Positions 20,757-32,520 of a DNA stretch of 64,000 bases are shown piece by piece. Position numbers and translations under genes: made by a program. Position 1 is the stretch's first letter; the number at the start of each line of letters is the position of its first letter. This DNA is from Odontesthes bonariensis (taxonomy: Eukaryota; Chordata; Actinopteri; Atheriniformes; Atherinopsidae): assembly GCF_027942865.1 (NCBI RefSeq), contig NC_134507.1:32904447-32968446 (forward strand). Direction: 5' to 3'. Below the pieces are notes generated by a model, which saw nothing but the letters and a program-made list of their open reading frames with translations, did not search any database and was not told where the DNA came from.

Positions 20757-21123
20757 TTCCCAACTCTTGTGAAATAACAAAACCAGCGGTACATGGTGGT
20801 AGTTTCAGGGAGCCATTGTATTCTGACTTCTAAAATGGAACTATAATCTTTAGAAAAGACGCAGTTTATGAGCACGTCGTGGGATTGAGCTTCCCTGGTT
20901 TCTCTGTATGACCATGAACACCAAACTACACACAGAGAACAGAGGAGCTTGACAGACACACACTAAGTTATCTGAGAGTCCCATTTTCAGCTGCAGAGAA
21001 CAATCACATCAGGGAAGTCGACGTGCAGGCTCAACATCAGCCTCTCAAGCCAACTCTCTGGTAAAATAGGGGCAACGTATGGTTCCAGCACCTATGTAAC
21101 ACATATTTGTCACGGGGACTGTG

Positions 21124-21243
21124 GCTTACGGCCACACCGTCCTGAACACGCCCGATCTCGTCCGAACTCGGAAGCCAAGCAGGGTCGGGCCTGGTTAGTA
21201 CTTGGATGGGAGACCGCTTGGGAATACCAGGTGCTGTAAGCAT
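21124..21243 (+). rRNA. RN5S: 5S rRNA variant, copy L13
   Basis: T for C at nt 17 (21140), shared with L14. Confidence 0.94.
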
Positions 21244-21474
21244 TTTTCTCTCTTGTCTTCTCTTCTCTCTGCATGTCTTTTGTTGAAACATCTGTTGATC
21301 ACCCTGTGATCCATCTTGCTGATCCTGGATCTGCTAAGGTGTCCCAGGTCATGGTTGCCTTTGATCCTCATACATTTAACTTTGTCCTGACAAAGGAGCA
21401 GTTCCAAAAAGTCAAACAGGGACTGCCTTTGCATTTGACGCAGTCAAACTGCATGCGCCTGGAGAAGCCAAAAG

Positions 21475-21551
21475 GCTTACAGCACCTGGTATTCCCAGGC
21501 GGTCTCCCATCCAAGTACTAACCAGGCCCGACTCTGCTTAGCTTCTGAGAT
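21475..21551 (-). pseudogene. psi-5S, copy L13
   Basis: Same as L1. Confidence 0.92.
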
Positions 21552-21855
21552 AAAACTCTGGCTTTTAGTCTGCGAAAAGAGAGTGAAAGTGAACTCCACT
21601 TTGAGATGGCTCTGGGATTGGGCCGACTGGGAGAATTGCTTGAAAAAAACCTCTACACCCAATGAGCGGTCAGAACAAAGCCTCAAGACCCCTAGTCTTT
21701 TGCACAGAGTAAAAGACAAAGCAGCCACTGAATAGGGCCCGATTGTTCCTACCTGGTCGGCCGAGGAGCCAGCGTCTCAACCAAGCAAAGCTCACCGTGG
21801 GGAAGGTGGCTATGCCAACTAGCCTGATGCACTGCTCCCGCAGTGTCAAATACTC

Positions 21856-21975
21856 GTACTCTGGTTTCTCTTCATAACGTACAAGTCTTTCGCCTTTTAC
21901 TAAAGACTTCCGTGGAGAGCAGCATTAATGAGTTGTTTCTATTTTTGGAAGGCTTTACCTTTGCGGGTGAAGCCC
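21856..21975 (+). ncRNA. RNU5: U5 snRNA, copy L13
   Basis: Same as L1. Confidence 0.94.
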
Positions 21976-22273
21976 ATTCTGTCTGTGCAAAGGAAATCTT
22001 CTTGCTGTGCCAAGTGACTTCTCGGAGTAGAGTCACCTTATTTCTTGAGACCGTGCCCATGTTCAAAGCCTGGAGCGCTAAATTGTTGTTGTTTGAATGG
22101 TGCTCAGTGGAGCGGGCGGGAGTGCAAAGTTGTACCATCTGAAACGGCTGAAGAGTGCTCACTGCAGCGGGTGGGCGGAGGTGCAAAGTGACGCTTTGTA
22201 GGCAAAAAAAGAGCACCGCCACAAGTGCGCATTGTGCCAGGAAGGGCTCTCGGACGTGAAAGAGTGGAGGGTT

Positions 22274-22461
22274 ATCGCTTCTCGGCCTTTTGGCTAAGAT
22301 CAAGTGTAGTATCTGTTCTTATCAGTTTAATATCTGATACGTCCTCTATATGAGGACTACATATTAAATGGATTTTTAGGCACAGGGGTTGAAAAAGGGG
22401 CTTGCTCCGTTCACTCCACGCATCGACCCGGTACTGCAGTGCCGCCGGGAACGGTGCACTC
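22274..22461 (+). ncRNA. RNU2: U2 snRNA, copy L14
   Basis: Same as L1; downstream spacer has A at 22500. Confidence 0.97.
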
Positions 22462-22828
22462 TTCCCAACTCTTGTGAAATAACAAAACCAGCGGTACATA
22501 GTGGTAGTTTCAGGGAGCCATTGTATTCTGACTTCTAAAATGGAACTATAATCTTTAGAAAAGACGCAGTTTATGAGCACGTCGTGGGATTGAGCTTCCC
22601 TGGTTTCTCTGTATGACCATGAACACCAAACTACACACAGAGAACAGAGGAGCTTGACAGACACACACTAAGTTATCTGAGAGTCCCATTTTCAGCTGCA
22701 GAGAACAATCACATCAGGGAAGTCGACGTGCAGGCTCAACATCAGCCTCTCAAGCCAACTCTCTGGTAAAATAGGGGCAACGTATGGTTCCAGCACCTAT
22801 GTAACACATATTTGTCACGGGGACTGTG

Positions 22829-22948
22829 GCTTACGGCCACACCGTCCTGAACACGCCCGATCTCGTCCGAACTCGGAAGCCAAGCAGGGTCGGGCCTGGT
22901 TAGTACTTGGATGGGAGACCGCTTGGGAATACCAGGTGCTGTAAGCAT
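22829..22948 (+). rRNA. RN5S: 5S rRNA variant, copy L14
   Basis: T at nt 17 (22845), as in L13. Confidence 0.94.
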
Positions 22949-23179
22949 TTTTCTCTCTTGTCTTCTCTTCTCTCTGCATGTCTTTTGTTGAAACATCTGT
23001 TGATCACCCTGTGATCCATCTTGCTGATCCTGGATCTGCTAAGGTGTCCCAGGTCATGGTTGCCTTTGATCCTCATACATTTAACTTTGTCCTGACAAAG
23101 GAGCAGTTCCAAAAAGTCAAACAGGGACTGCCTTTGCATTTGACGCAGTCAAACTGCATGCGCCTGGAGAAGCCAAAAG

Positions 23180-23256
23180 GCTTACAGCACCTGGTATTCC
23201 CAGGCGGTCTCCCATCCAAGTACTAACCAGGCCCGACTCTGCTTAGCTTCTGAGAT
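23180..23256 (-). pseudogene. psi-5S, copy L14
   Basis: Same as L1. Confidence 0.92.
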
Positions 23257-23560
23257 AAAACTCTGGCTTTTAGTCTGCGAAAAGAGAGTGAAAGTGAACT
23301 CCACTTTGAGATGGCTCTGGGATTGGGCCGACTGGGAGAATTGCTTGAAAAAAACCTCTACACCCAATGAGCGGTCAGAACAAAGCCTCAAGACCCCTAG
23401 TCTTTTGCACAGAGTAAAAGACAAAGCAGCCACTGAATAGGGCCCGATTGTTCCTACCTGGTCGGCCGAGGAGCCAGCGTCTCAACCAAGCAAAGCTCAC
23501 CGTGGGGAAGGTGGCTATGCCAACTAGCCTGATGCACTGCTCCCGCAGTGTCAAATACTC

Positions 23561-23680
23561 GTACTCTGGTTTCTCTTCATAACGTACAAGTCTTTCGCCT
23601 TTTACTAAAGACTTCCGTGGAGAGCAGCATTAATGAGTTGTTTCTATTTTTGGAAGGCTTTACCTTTGCGGGTGAAGCCC
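23561..23680 (+). ncRNA. RNU5: U5 snRNA, copy L14
   Basis: Same as L1. Confidence 0.94.
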
Positions 23681-23978
23681 ATTCTGTCTGTGCAAAGGAA
23701 ATCTTCTTGCTGTGCCAAGTGACTTCTCGGAGTAGAGTCACCTTATTTCTTGAGACCGTGCCCATGTTCAAAGCCTGGAGCGCTAAATTGTTGTTGTTTG
23801 AATGGTGCTCAGTGGAGCGGGCGGGAGTGCAAAGTTGTACCATCTGAAACGGCTGAAGAGTGCTCACTGCAGCGGGTGGGCGGAGGTGCAAAGTGACGCT
23901 TTGTAGGCAAAAAAAGAGCACCGCCACAAGTGCGCATTGTGCCAGGAAGGGCTCTCGGACGTGAAAGAGTGGAGGGTT

Positions 23979-24166
23979 ATCGCTTCTCGGCCTTTTGGCT
24001 AAGATCAAGTGTAGTATCTGTTCTTATCAGTTTAATATCTGATACGTCCTCTATATGAGGACTACATATTAAATGGATTTTTAGGCACAGGGGTTGAAAA
24101 AGGGGCTTGCTCCGTTCACTCCACGCATCGACCCGGTACTGCAGTGCCGCCGGGAACGGTGCACTC
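23979..24166 (+). ncRNA. RNU2: U2 snRNA, copy L15
   Basis: Same as L1. Confidence 0.97.
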
Positions 24167-24533
24167 TTCCCAACTCTTGTGAAATAACAAAACCAGCGGT
24201 ACATGGTGGTAGTTTCAGGGAGCCATTGTATTCTGACTTCTAAAATGGAACTATAATCTTTAGAAAAGACGCAGTTTATGAGCACGTCGTGGGATTGAGC
24301 TTCCCTGGTTTCTCTGTATGACCATGAACACCAAACTACACACAGAGAACAGAGGAGCTTGACAGACACACACTAAGTTATCTGAGAGTCCCATTTTCAG
24401 CTGCAGAGAACAATCACATCAGGGAAGTCGACGTGCAGGCTCAACATCAGCCTCTCAAGCCAACTCTCTGGTAAAATAGGGGCAACGTATGGTTCCAGCA
24501 CCTATGTAACACATATTTGTCACGGGGACTGTG

Positions 24534-24653
24534 GCTTACGGCCACACCGCCCTGAACACGCCCGATCTCGTCCGAACTCGGAAGCCAAGCAGGGTCGGGC
24601 CTGGTTAGTACTTGGATGGGAGACCGCTTGGGAATACCAGGTGCTGTAAGCAT
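24534..24653 (+). rRNA. RN5S: 5S rRNA, copy L15
   Basis: Majority left form. Confidence 0.95.
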
Positions 24654-24884
24654 TTTTCTCTCTTGTCTTCTCTTCTCTCTGCATGTCTTTTGTTGAAACA
24701 TCTGTTGATCACCCTGTGATCCATCTTGCTGATCCTGGATCTGCTAAGGTGTCCCAGGTCATGGTTGCCTTTGATCCTCATACATTTAACTTTGTCCTGA
24801 CAAAGGAGCAGTTCCAAAAAGTCAAACAGGGACTGCCTTTGCATTTGACGCAGTCAAACTGCATGCGCCTGGAGAAGCCAAAAG

Positions 24885-24961
24885 GCTTACAGCACCTGGT
24901 ATTCCCAGGCGGTCTCCCATCCAAGTACTAACCAGGCCCGACTCTGCTTAGCTTCTGAGAT
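24885..24961 (-). pseudogene. psi-5S, copy L15
   Basis: Same as L1. Confidence 0.92.
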
Positions 24962-25265
24962 AAAACTCTGGCTTTTAGTCTGCGAAAAGAGAGTGAAAGT
25001 GAACTCCACTTTGAGATGGCTCTGGGATTGGGCCGACTGGGAGAATTGCTTGAAAAAAACCTCTACACCCAATGAGCGGTCAGAACAAAGCCTCAAGACC
25101 CCTAGTCTTTTGCACAGAGTAAAAGACAAAGCAGCCACTGAATAGGGCCCGATTGTTCCTACCTGGTCGGCCGAGGAGCCAGCGTCTCAACCAAGCAAAG
25201 CTCACCGTGGGGAAGGTGGCTATGCCAACTAGCCTGATGCACTGCTCCCGCAGTGTCAAATACTC

Positions 25266-25385
25266 GTACTCTGGTTTCTCTTCATAACGTACAAGTCTTT
25301 CGCCTTTTACTAAAGACTTCCGTGGAGAGCAGCATTAATGAGTTGTTTCTATTTTTGGAAGGCTTTACCTTTGCGGGTGAAGCCC
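25266..25385 (+). ncRNA. RNU5: U5 snRNA, copy L15
   Basis: Same as L1. Confidence 0.94.
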
Positions 25386-25683
25386 ATTCTGTCTGTGCAA
25401 AGGAAATCTTCTTGCTGTGCCAAGTGACTTCTCGGAGTAGAGTCACCTTATTTCTTGAGACCGTGCCCATGTTCAAAGCCTGGAGCGCTAAATTGTTGTT
25501 GTTTGAATGGTGCTCAGTGGAGCGGGCGGGAGTGCAAAGTTGTACCATCTGAAACGGCTGAAGAGTGCTCACTGCAGCGGGTGGGCGGAGGTGCAAAGTG
25601 ACGCTTTGTAGGCAAAAAAAGAGCACCGCCACAAGTGCGCATTGTGCCAGGAAGGGCTCTCGGACGTGAAAGAGTGGAGGGTT

Positions 25684-25871
25684 ATCGCTTCTCGGCCTTT
25701 TGGCTAAGATCAAGTGTAGTATCTGTTCTTATCAGTTTAATATCTGATACGTCCTCTATATGAGGACTACATATTAAATGGATTTTTAGGCACAGGGGTT
25801 GAAAAAGGGGCTTGCTCCGTTCACTCCACGCATCGACCCGGTACTGCAGTGCCGCCGGGAACGGTGCACTC
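25684..25871 (+). ncRNA. RNU2: U2 snRNA, copy L16
   Basis: Same as L1. Confidence 0.97.
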
Positions 25872-26238
25872 TTCCCAACTCTTGTGAAATAACAAAACCA
25901 GCGGTACATGGTGGTAGTTTCAGGGAGCCATTGTATTCTGACTTCTAAAATGGAACTATAATCTTTAGAAAAGACGCAGTTTATGAGCACGTCGTGGGAT
26001 TGAGCTTCCCTGGTTTCTCTGTATGACCATGAACACCAAACTACACACAGAGAACAGAGGAGCTTGACAGACACACACTAAGTTATCTGAGAGTCCCATT
26101 TTCAGCTGCAGAGAACAATCACATCAGGGAAGTCGACGTGCAGGCTCAACATCAGCCTCTCAAGCCAACTCTCTGGTAAAATAGGGGCAACGTATGGTTC
26201 CAGCACCTATGTAACACATATTTGTCACGGGGACTGTG

Positions 26239-26358
26239 GCTTACGGCCACACCGCCCTGAACACGCCCGATCTCGTCCGAACTCGGAAGCCAAGCAGGGT
26301 CGGGCCTGGTTAGTACTTGGATGGGAGACCGCTTGGGAATACCAGGTGCTGTAAGCAT
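26239..26358 (+). rRNA. RN5S: 5S rRNA, copy L16
   Basis: Majority left form. Confidence 0.95.
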
Positions 26359-26589
26359 TTTTCTCTCTTGTCTTCTCTTCTCTCTGCATGTCTTTTGTTG
26401 AAACATCTGTTGATCACCCTGTGATCCATCTTGCTGATCCTGGATCTGCTAAGGTGTCCCAGGTCATGGTTGCCTTTGATCCTCATACATTTAACTTTGT
26501 CCTGACAAAGGAGCAGTTCCAAAAAGTCAAACAGGGACTGCCTTTGCATTTGACGCAGTCAAACTGCATGCGCCTGGAGAAGCCAAAAG

Positions 26590-26666
26590 GCTTACAGCAC
26601 CTGGTATTCCCAGGCGGTCTCCCATCCAAGTACTAACCAGGCCCGACTCTGCTTAGCTTCTGAGAT
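26590..26666 (-). pseudogene. psi-5S, copy L16
   Basis: Same as L1. Confidence 0.92.
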
Positions 26667-26970
26667 AAAACTCTGGCTTTTAGTCTGCGAAAAGAGAGTG
26701 AAAGTGAACTCCACTTTGAGATGGCTCTGGGATTGGGCCGACTGGGAGAATTGCTTGAAAAAAACCTCTACACCCAATGAGCGGTCAGAACAAAGCCTCA
26801 AGACCCCTAGTCTTTTGCACAGAGTAAAAGACAAAGCAGCCACTGAATAGGGCCCGATTGTTCCTACCTGGTCGGCCGAGGAGCCAGCGTCTCAACCAAG
26901 CAAAGCTCACCGTGGGGAAGGTGGCTATGCCAACTAGCCTGATGCACTGCTCCCGCAGTGTCAAATACTC

Positions 26971-27090
26971 GTACTCTGGTTTCTCTTCATAACGTACAAG
27001 TCTTTCGCCTTTTACTAAAGACTTCCGTGGAGAGCAGCATTAATGAGTTGTTTCTATTTTTGGAAGGCTTTACCTTTGCGGGTGAAGCCC
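26971..27090 (+). ncRNA. RNU5: U5 snRNA, copy L16
   Basis: Same as L1. Confidence 0.94.
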
Positions 27091-27388
27091 ATTCTGTCTG
27101 TGCAAAGGAAATCTTCTTGCTGTGCCAAGTGACTTCTCGGAGTAGAGTCACCTTATTTCTTGAGACCGTGCCCATGTTCAAAGCCTGGAGCGCTAAATTG
27201 TTGTTGTTTGAATGGTGCTCAGTGGAGCGGGCGGGAGTGCAAAGTTGTACCATCTGAAACGGCTGAAGAGTGCTCACTGCAGCGGGTGGGCGGAGGTGCA
27301 AAGTGACGCTTTGTAGGCAAAAAAAGAGCACCGCCACAAGTGCGCATTGTGCCAGGAAGGGCTCTCGGACGTGAAAGAGTGGAGGGTT

Positions 27389-27576
27389 ATCGCTTCTCGG
27401 CCTTTTGGCTAAGATCAAGTGTAGTATCTGTTCTTATCAGTTTAATATCTGATACGTCCTCTATATGAGGACTACATATTAAATGGATTTTTAGGCACAG
27501 GGGTTGAAAAAGGGGCTTGCTCCGTTCACTCCACGCATCGACCCGGTACTGCAGTGCCGCCGGGAACGGTGCACTC
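27389..27576 (+). ncRNA. RNU2: U2 snRNA, copy L17
   Basis: Same as L1. Confidence 0.97.
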
Positions 27577-27943
27577 TTCCCAACTCTTGTGAAATAACAA
27601 AACCAGCGGTACATGGTGGTAGTTTCAGGGAGCCATTGTATTCTGACTTCTAAAATGGAACTATAATCTTTAGAAAAGACGCAGTTTATGAGCACGTCGT
27701 GGGATTGAGCTTCCCTGGTTTCTCTGTATGACCATGAACACCAAACTACACACAGAGAACAGAGGAGCTTGACAGACACACACTAAGTTATCTGAGAGTC
27801 CCATTTTCAGCTGCAGAGAACAATCACATCAGGGAAGTCGACGTGCAGGCTCAACATCAGCCTCTCAAGCCAACTCTCTGGTAAAATAGGGGCAACGTAT
27901 GGTTCCAGCACCTATGTAACACATATTTGTCACGGGGACTGTG

Positions 27944-28063
27944 GCTTACGGCCACACCGCCCTGAACACGCCCGATCTCGTCCGAACTCGGAAGCCAAGC
28001 AGGGTCGGGCCTGGTTAGTACTTGGATGGGAGACCGCTTGGGAATACCAGGTGCTGTAAGCAT
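27944..28063 (+). rRNA. RN5S: 5S rRNA, copy L17
   Basis: Majority left form. Confidence 0.95.
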
Positions 28064-28294
28064 TTTTCTCTCTTGTCTTCTCTTCTCTCTGCATGTCTTT
28101 TGTTGAAACATCTGTTGATCACCCTGTGATCCATCTTGCTGATCCTGGATCTGCTAAGGTGTCCCAGGTCATGGTTGCCTTTGATCCTCATACATTTAAC
28201 TTTGTCCTGACAAAGGAGCAGTTCCAAAAAGTCAAACAGGGACTGCCTTTGCATTTGACGCAGTCAAACTGCATGCGCCTGGAGAAGCCAAAAG

Positions 28295-28371
28295 GCTTAC
28301 AGCACCTGGTATTCCCAGGCGGTCTCCCATCCAAGTACTAACCAGGCCCGACTCTGCTTAGCTTCTGAGAT
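28295..28371 (-). pseudogene. psi-5S, copy L17
   Basis: Same as L1. Confidence 0.92.
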
Positions 28372-28675
28372 AAAACTCTGGCTTTTAGTCTGCGAAAAGA
28401 GAGTGAAAGTGAACTCCACTTTGAGATGGCTCTGGGATTGGGCCGACTGGGAGAATTGCTTGAAAAAAACCTCTACACCCAATGAGCGGTCAGAACAAAG
28501 CCTCAAGACCCCTAGTCTTTTGCACAGAGTAAAAGACAAAGCAGCCACTGAATAGGGCCCGATTGTTCCTACCTGGTCGGCCGAGGAGCCAGCGTCTCAA
28601 CCAAGCAAAGCTCACCGTGGGGAAGGTGGCTATGCCAACTAGCCTGATGCACTGCTCCCGCAGTGTCAAATACTC

Positions 28676-28795
28676 GTACTCTGGTTTCTCTTCATAACGT
28701 ACAAGTCTTTCGCCTTTTACTAAAGACTTCCGTGGAGAGCAGCATTAATGAGTTGTTTCTATTTTTGGAAGGCTTTACCTTTGCGGGTGAAGCCC
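28676..28795 (+). ncRNA. RNU5: U5 snRNA, copy L17
   Basis: Same as L1; last U5 of the left block. Confidence 0.94.
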
Positions 28796-29093
28796 ATTCT
28801 GTCTGTGCAAAGGAAATCTTCTTGCTGTGCCAAGTGACTTCTCGGAGTAGAGTCACCTTATTTCTTGAGACCGTGCCCATGTTCAAAGCCTGGAGCGCTA
28901 AATTGTTGTTGTTTGAATGGTGCTCAGTGGAGCGGGCGGGAGTGCAAAGTTGTACCATCTGAAACGGCTGAAGAGTGCTCACTGCAGCGGGTGGGCGGAG
29001 GTGCAAAGTGACGCTTTGTAGGCAAAAAAAGAGCACCGCCACAAGTGCGCATTGTGCCAGGAAGGGCTCTCGGACGTGAAAGAGTGGAGGGTT

Positions 29094-29281
29094 ATCGCTT
29101 CTCGGCCTTTTGGCTAAGATCAAGTGTAGTATCTGTTCTTATCAGTTTAATATCTGATACGTCCTCTATATGAGGACTACATATTAAATGGATTTTTAGG
29201 CACAGGGGTTGAAAAAGGGGCTTGCTCCGTTCACTCCACGCATCGACCCGGTACTGCAGTGCCGCCGGGAACGGTGCACTC
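29094..29281 (+). ncRNA. RNU2: U2 snRNA, copy L18
   Basis: Same as L1; spacer A for T (AACTAAAATC) shared with L9. Confidence 0.97.
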
Positions 29282-29648
29282 TTCCCAACTCTTGTGAAAT
29301 AACAAAACCAGCGGTACATGGTGGTAGTTTCAGGGAGCCATTGTATTCTGACTTCTAAAATGGAACTAAAATCTTTAGAAAAGACGCAGTTTATGAGCAC
29401 GTCGTGGGATTGAGCTTCCCTGGTTTCTCTGTATGACCATGAACACCAAACTACACACAGAGAACAGAGGAGCTTGACAGACACACACTAAGTTATCTGA
29501 GAGTCCCATTTTCAGCTGCAGAGAACAATCACATCAGGGAAGTCGACGTGCAGGCTCAACATCAGCCTCTCAAGCCAACTCTCTGGTAAAATAGGGGCAA
29601 CGTATGGTTCCAGCACCTATGTAACACATATTTGTCACGGGGACTGTG

Positions 29649-29768
29649 GCTTACGGCCACACCGCCCTGAACACGCCCGATCTCGTCCGAACTCGGAAGC
29701 CAAGCAGGGTCGGGCCTGGTTAGTACTTGGATGGGAGACCGCTTGGGAATACCAGGTGCTGTAAGCAT
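29649..29768 (+). rRNA. RN5S: 5S rRNA, copy L18
   Basis: Majority left form; last full 5S before the gap. Confidence 0.95.
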
Positions 29769-29999
29769 TTTTCTCTCTTGTCTTCTCTTCTCTCTGCATG
29801 TCTTTTGTTGAAACATCTGTTGATCACCCTGTGATCCATCTTGCTGATCCTGGATCTGCTAAGGTGTCCCAGGTCATGGTTGCCTTTGATCCTCATACAT
29901 TTAACTTTGTCCTGACAAAGGAGCAGTTCCAAAAAGTCAAACAGGGACTGCCTTTGCATTTGACGCAGTCAAACTGCATGCGCCTGGAGAAGCCAAAAG

Positions 30000-30064
30000 G
30001 CTTACAGCACCTGGTATTCCCAGGCGGTCTCCCATCCAAGTACTAACCAGGCCCGACTCTGCTT
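30000..30064 (-). pseudogene. psi-5S, copy L18, cut by the N gap
   Basis: The 3' 65 bases of the inverted 5S copy, in left-block form (no extra G; CGACTCTGCTT at the edge). The sequence stops inside box A at the gap. Confidence 0.9.
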
Positions 30065-30264
30065 NNNNNNNNNNNNNNNNNNNNNNNNNNNNNNNNNNNN
30101 NNNNNNNNNNNNNNNNNNNNNNNNNNNNNNNNNNNNNNNNNNNNNNNNNNNNNNNNNNNNNNNNNNNNNNNNNNNNNNNNNNNNNNNNNNNNNNNNNNNN
30201 NNNNNNNNNNNNNNNNNNNNNNNNNNNNNNNNNNNNNNNNNNNNNNNNNNNNNNNNNNNNNNNN
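30065..30264. other. Assembly gap (200 Ns)
   Basis: Exactly 200 Ns, which looks like a placeholder length. The gene strand flips across it. The left flank ends inside psi-5S of L18 and the right flank begins 6 bases beyond where the 5' end of the R1 5S gene would lie. Confidence 0.99.
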
Positions 30265-30626
30265 TCCCCGTGACAAATATGTGTTACATAGGTGCTGGAA
30301 CCATACGTTGCCCCTATTTTACCAGAGAGTTGGCTTGAGAGGCTGATGTTGAGCCTGCACGTCGACTTCCCTGATGTGATTGTTCTCTGCAGCTGAAAAT
30401 GGGACTCTCAGATAACTTAGTGTGTGTCTGTCAAGCTCCTCTGTTCTCTGTGTGTAGTTTGGTGTTCATGGTCATACAGAGAAACCAGGGAAGCTCAATC
30501 CCACGACGTGCTCATAAACTGCGTCTTTTCTAAAGATTATAGTTCCATTTTAGAAGTCAGAATACAATGGCTCCCAGAAACTACCACCATGTACCGCTGG
30601 TTTTGTTATTTCACAAGAGTTGGGAA

Positions 30627-30814
30627 GAGTGCACCGTTCCCAGCGGCACTGCAGTACCGGGTCGATGCGTGGAGTGAACGGAGCAAGCCCCTTTTTCAAC
30701 CCCTGTGCCTAAAAATCCATTTAATATGTAGTCCTCATATAGAGGACGTATCAGATATTAAACTGATAAGAACAGATACTACACTTGATCTTAGCCAAAA
30801 GGCCGAGAAGCGAT
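30627..30814 (-). ncRNA. RNU2: U2 snRNA, copy R1
   Basis: 188-nt U2 on the minus strand. It differs from the left-block form at nt 173 (T for C), giving stem IV CCCGG/CTGGG with a G-U pair in place of G-C. The Sm region again reads ATTTTTAGG. The promoter carries block-specific changes (GAAACAG for GAAAGAG, GCAACAAAAG for GCAAAAAAAG). Its downstream 5S lies in the N gap. Confidence 0.97.
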
Positions 30815-31112
30815 AACCCTCCACTGTTTCACGTCCGAGAGCCCTTCCTGGCACAATGCGCACTTGTGGCGGTGCTCTTTTGTTGCCTACAAAGCGTCAC
30901 TTTGCACCTCCGCCCACCCGCTGCAGTGAGCACTCTTCAGCCGTTTCAGATGGTACAACTTTGCACTCCCGCCCGCTCCACTGAGCACCGTTCAAACAAC
31001 AACAATTTAGCGCTCCAGGCTTTGAACATGGGCACGGTCTCAAGAAATAAGGTGACTCTACTCCGAGAAGTCACTTGGCACAGCAAGAAGATTTCCTTTG
31101 CACAGACAGAAT

Positions 31113-31232
31113 GGGCTTCACCCGCAAAGGCAAAGCCTTCCAAAAATAGAAACAACTCATTAATGCTGCTCTCCACGGAAGTCTTTAGTAAAAGGCGAAA
31201 GACTTGTACGTTATGAAGAGAAACCAGAGTAC
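31113..31232 (-). ncRNA. RNU5: U5 snRNA, copy R2
   Basis: Same landmarks as L1: loop I GCCTTTTAC and Sm site ATTTTTGG. The 3' hairpin has G for A at nt 102 (GGCTTTGCC), which keeps the stem through a G-U pair. This is the right-block form. Confidence 0.94.
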
Positions 31233-31536
31233 GAGTATTTGACACTGCGGGAGCAGTGCATCAGGCTAGTTGGCATAGCCACCTTCCCCACGGTGAGCTT
31301 TGCTTGGTTGAGACGCTGGCTCCTCGGCCGACCAGGTAGGAACAATCGGGCCCTATTCAATGGCTGCTTTGTCTTTTACTCTGTGCAAAAGACTAGGGGT
31401 CTTGAGGCTTTGTTCTGACCGCTCATTGGGTGTAGAGGTTTTTTTCAAGCAATTCTCCCAGTCGGCCCAATCCCAGAGCCATCTCAAAGTGGAGTTCACT
31501 TTCACTCTCTTTTCGCAGACTAAAAGCCAGAGTTTT

Positions 31537-31614
31537 ATCTCAGAAGCTAAGCAGAGTCGGGCCTGGTTAGTACTTGGATGGGGAGACCGCCTGGGAATAC
31601 CAGGTGCTGTAAGC
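31537..31614 (+). pseudogene. psi-5S, copy R2
   Basis: 78 bp; as the left-block psi-5S but with one extra G in the box C run (GGATGGGGAGACC). It is on the plus strand, opposite to U2, 5S and U5. This is the right-block form. Confidence 0.92.
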
Positions 31615-31845
31615 CTTTTGGCTTCTCCAGGCGCATGCAGTTTGACTGCGTCAAATGCAAAGGCAGTCCCTGTTTGACTTTTTGGAACTGCTCCTTTGTC
31701 AGGACAAAGTTAAATGTATGAGGATCAAAGGCAACCATGACCTGGGACACCTTAGCAGATCCAGGATCAGCAAGATGGATCACAGGGTGATCAACAGATG
31801 TTTCAACAAAAGACATGCAGAGAGAAGAGAAGACAAGAGAGAAAA

Positions 31846-31965
31846 ATGCTTACAGCACCTGGTATTCCCAAGCAGTCTCCCATCCAAGTACTAACCAGGC
31901 CCGACCCTGCTTGGCTTCCGAGTTCGGACGAGATCGGGCGTGTTCAGGGCGGTGTGGCCGTAAGC
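31846..31965 (-). rRNA. RN5S: 5S rRNA, copy R2
   Basis: Full 5S. Besides T95 it has T at nt 92 (31874), so box C reads GAGACTGCTTGGG and helix IV has two G-U wobbles in place of G-C pairs. This is the form of all right-block full 5S copies. A T5 run follows. Confidence 0.94.
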
Positions 31966-32332
31966 CACAGTCCCCGTGACAAATATGTGTTACATAGGTG
32001 CTGGAACCATACGTTGCCCCTATTTTACCAGAGAGTTGGCTTGAGAGGCTGATGTTGAGCCTGCACGTCGACTTCCCTGATGTGATTGTTCTCTGCAGCT
32101 GAAAATGGGACTCTCAGATAACTTAGTGTGTGTCTGTCAAGCTCCTCTGTTCTCTGTGTGTAGTTTGGTGTTCATGGTCATACAGAGAAACCAGGGAAGC
32201 TCAATCCCACGACGTGCTCATAAACTGCGTCTTTTCTAAAGATTATAGTTCCATTTTAGAAGTCAGAATACAATGGCTCCCAGAAACTACCACCATGTAC
32301 CGCTGGTTTTGTTATTTCACAAGAGTTGGGAA

Positions 32333-32520
32333 GAGTGCACCGTTCCCAGCGGCACTGCAGTACCGGGTCGATGCGTGGAGTGAACGGAGCAAGCCCCTTT
32401 TTCAACCCCTGTGCCTAAAAATCCATTTAATATGTAGTCCTCATATAGAGGACGTATCAGATATTAAACTGATAAGAACAGATACTACACTTGATCTTAG
32501 CCAAAAGGCCGAGAAGCGAT
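32333..32520 (-). ncRNA. RNU2: U2 snRNA, copy R2
   Basis: Same as R1. Confidence 0.97.

Larger units (their letters stand above)
1..30064 (+). repeat. Left tandem array, units L1-L18 (U2 / 5S / psi-5S / U5)
   Basis: Tandem array of 1705-bp units; U2 starts at 163, 1868, 3573, 5278, 6965, 8652, 10357, 12044, 13749, 15454, 17159, 18864, 20569, 22274, 23979, 25684, 27389 and 29094. L4, L5 and L7 are 1687 bp long because 18 bp between psi-5S and U5 are missing. Within a standard unit, counting the first U2 base as 0: U2 0-187, 5S 555-674, psi-5S 906-982 (opposite strand), U5 1287-1406. Units differ by only a few substitutions, as expected for a homogenised multigene array. The array runs off the left edge and stops in the psi-5S of L18 at the N gap. 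Confidence 0.98.

Noticed and set aside
30043-30276. Open frame spanning the N gap
   Set aside because: Made almost wholly of unknown residues from the Ns.
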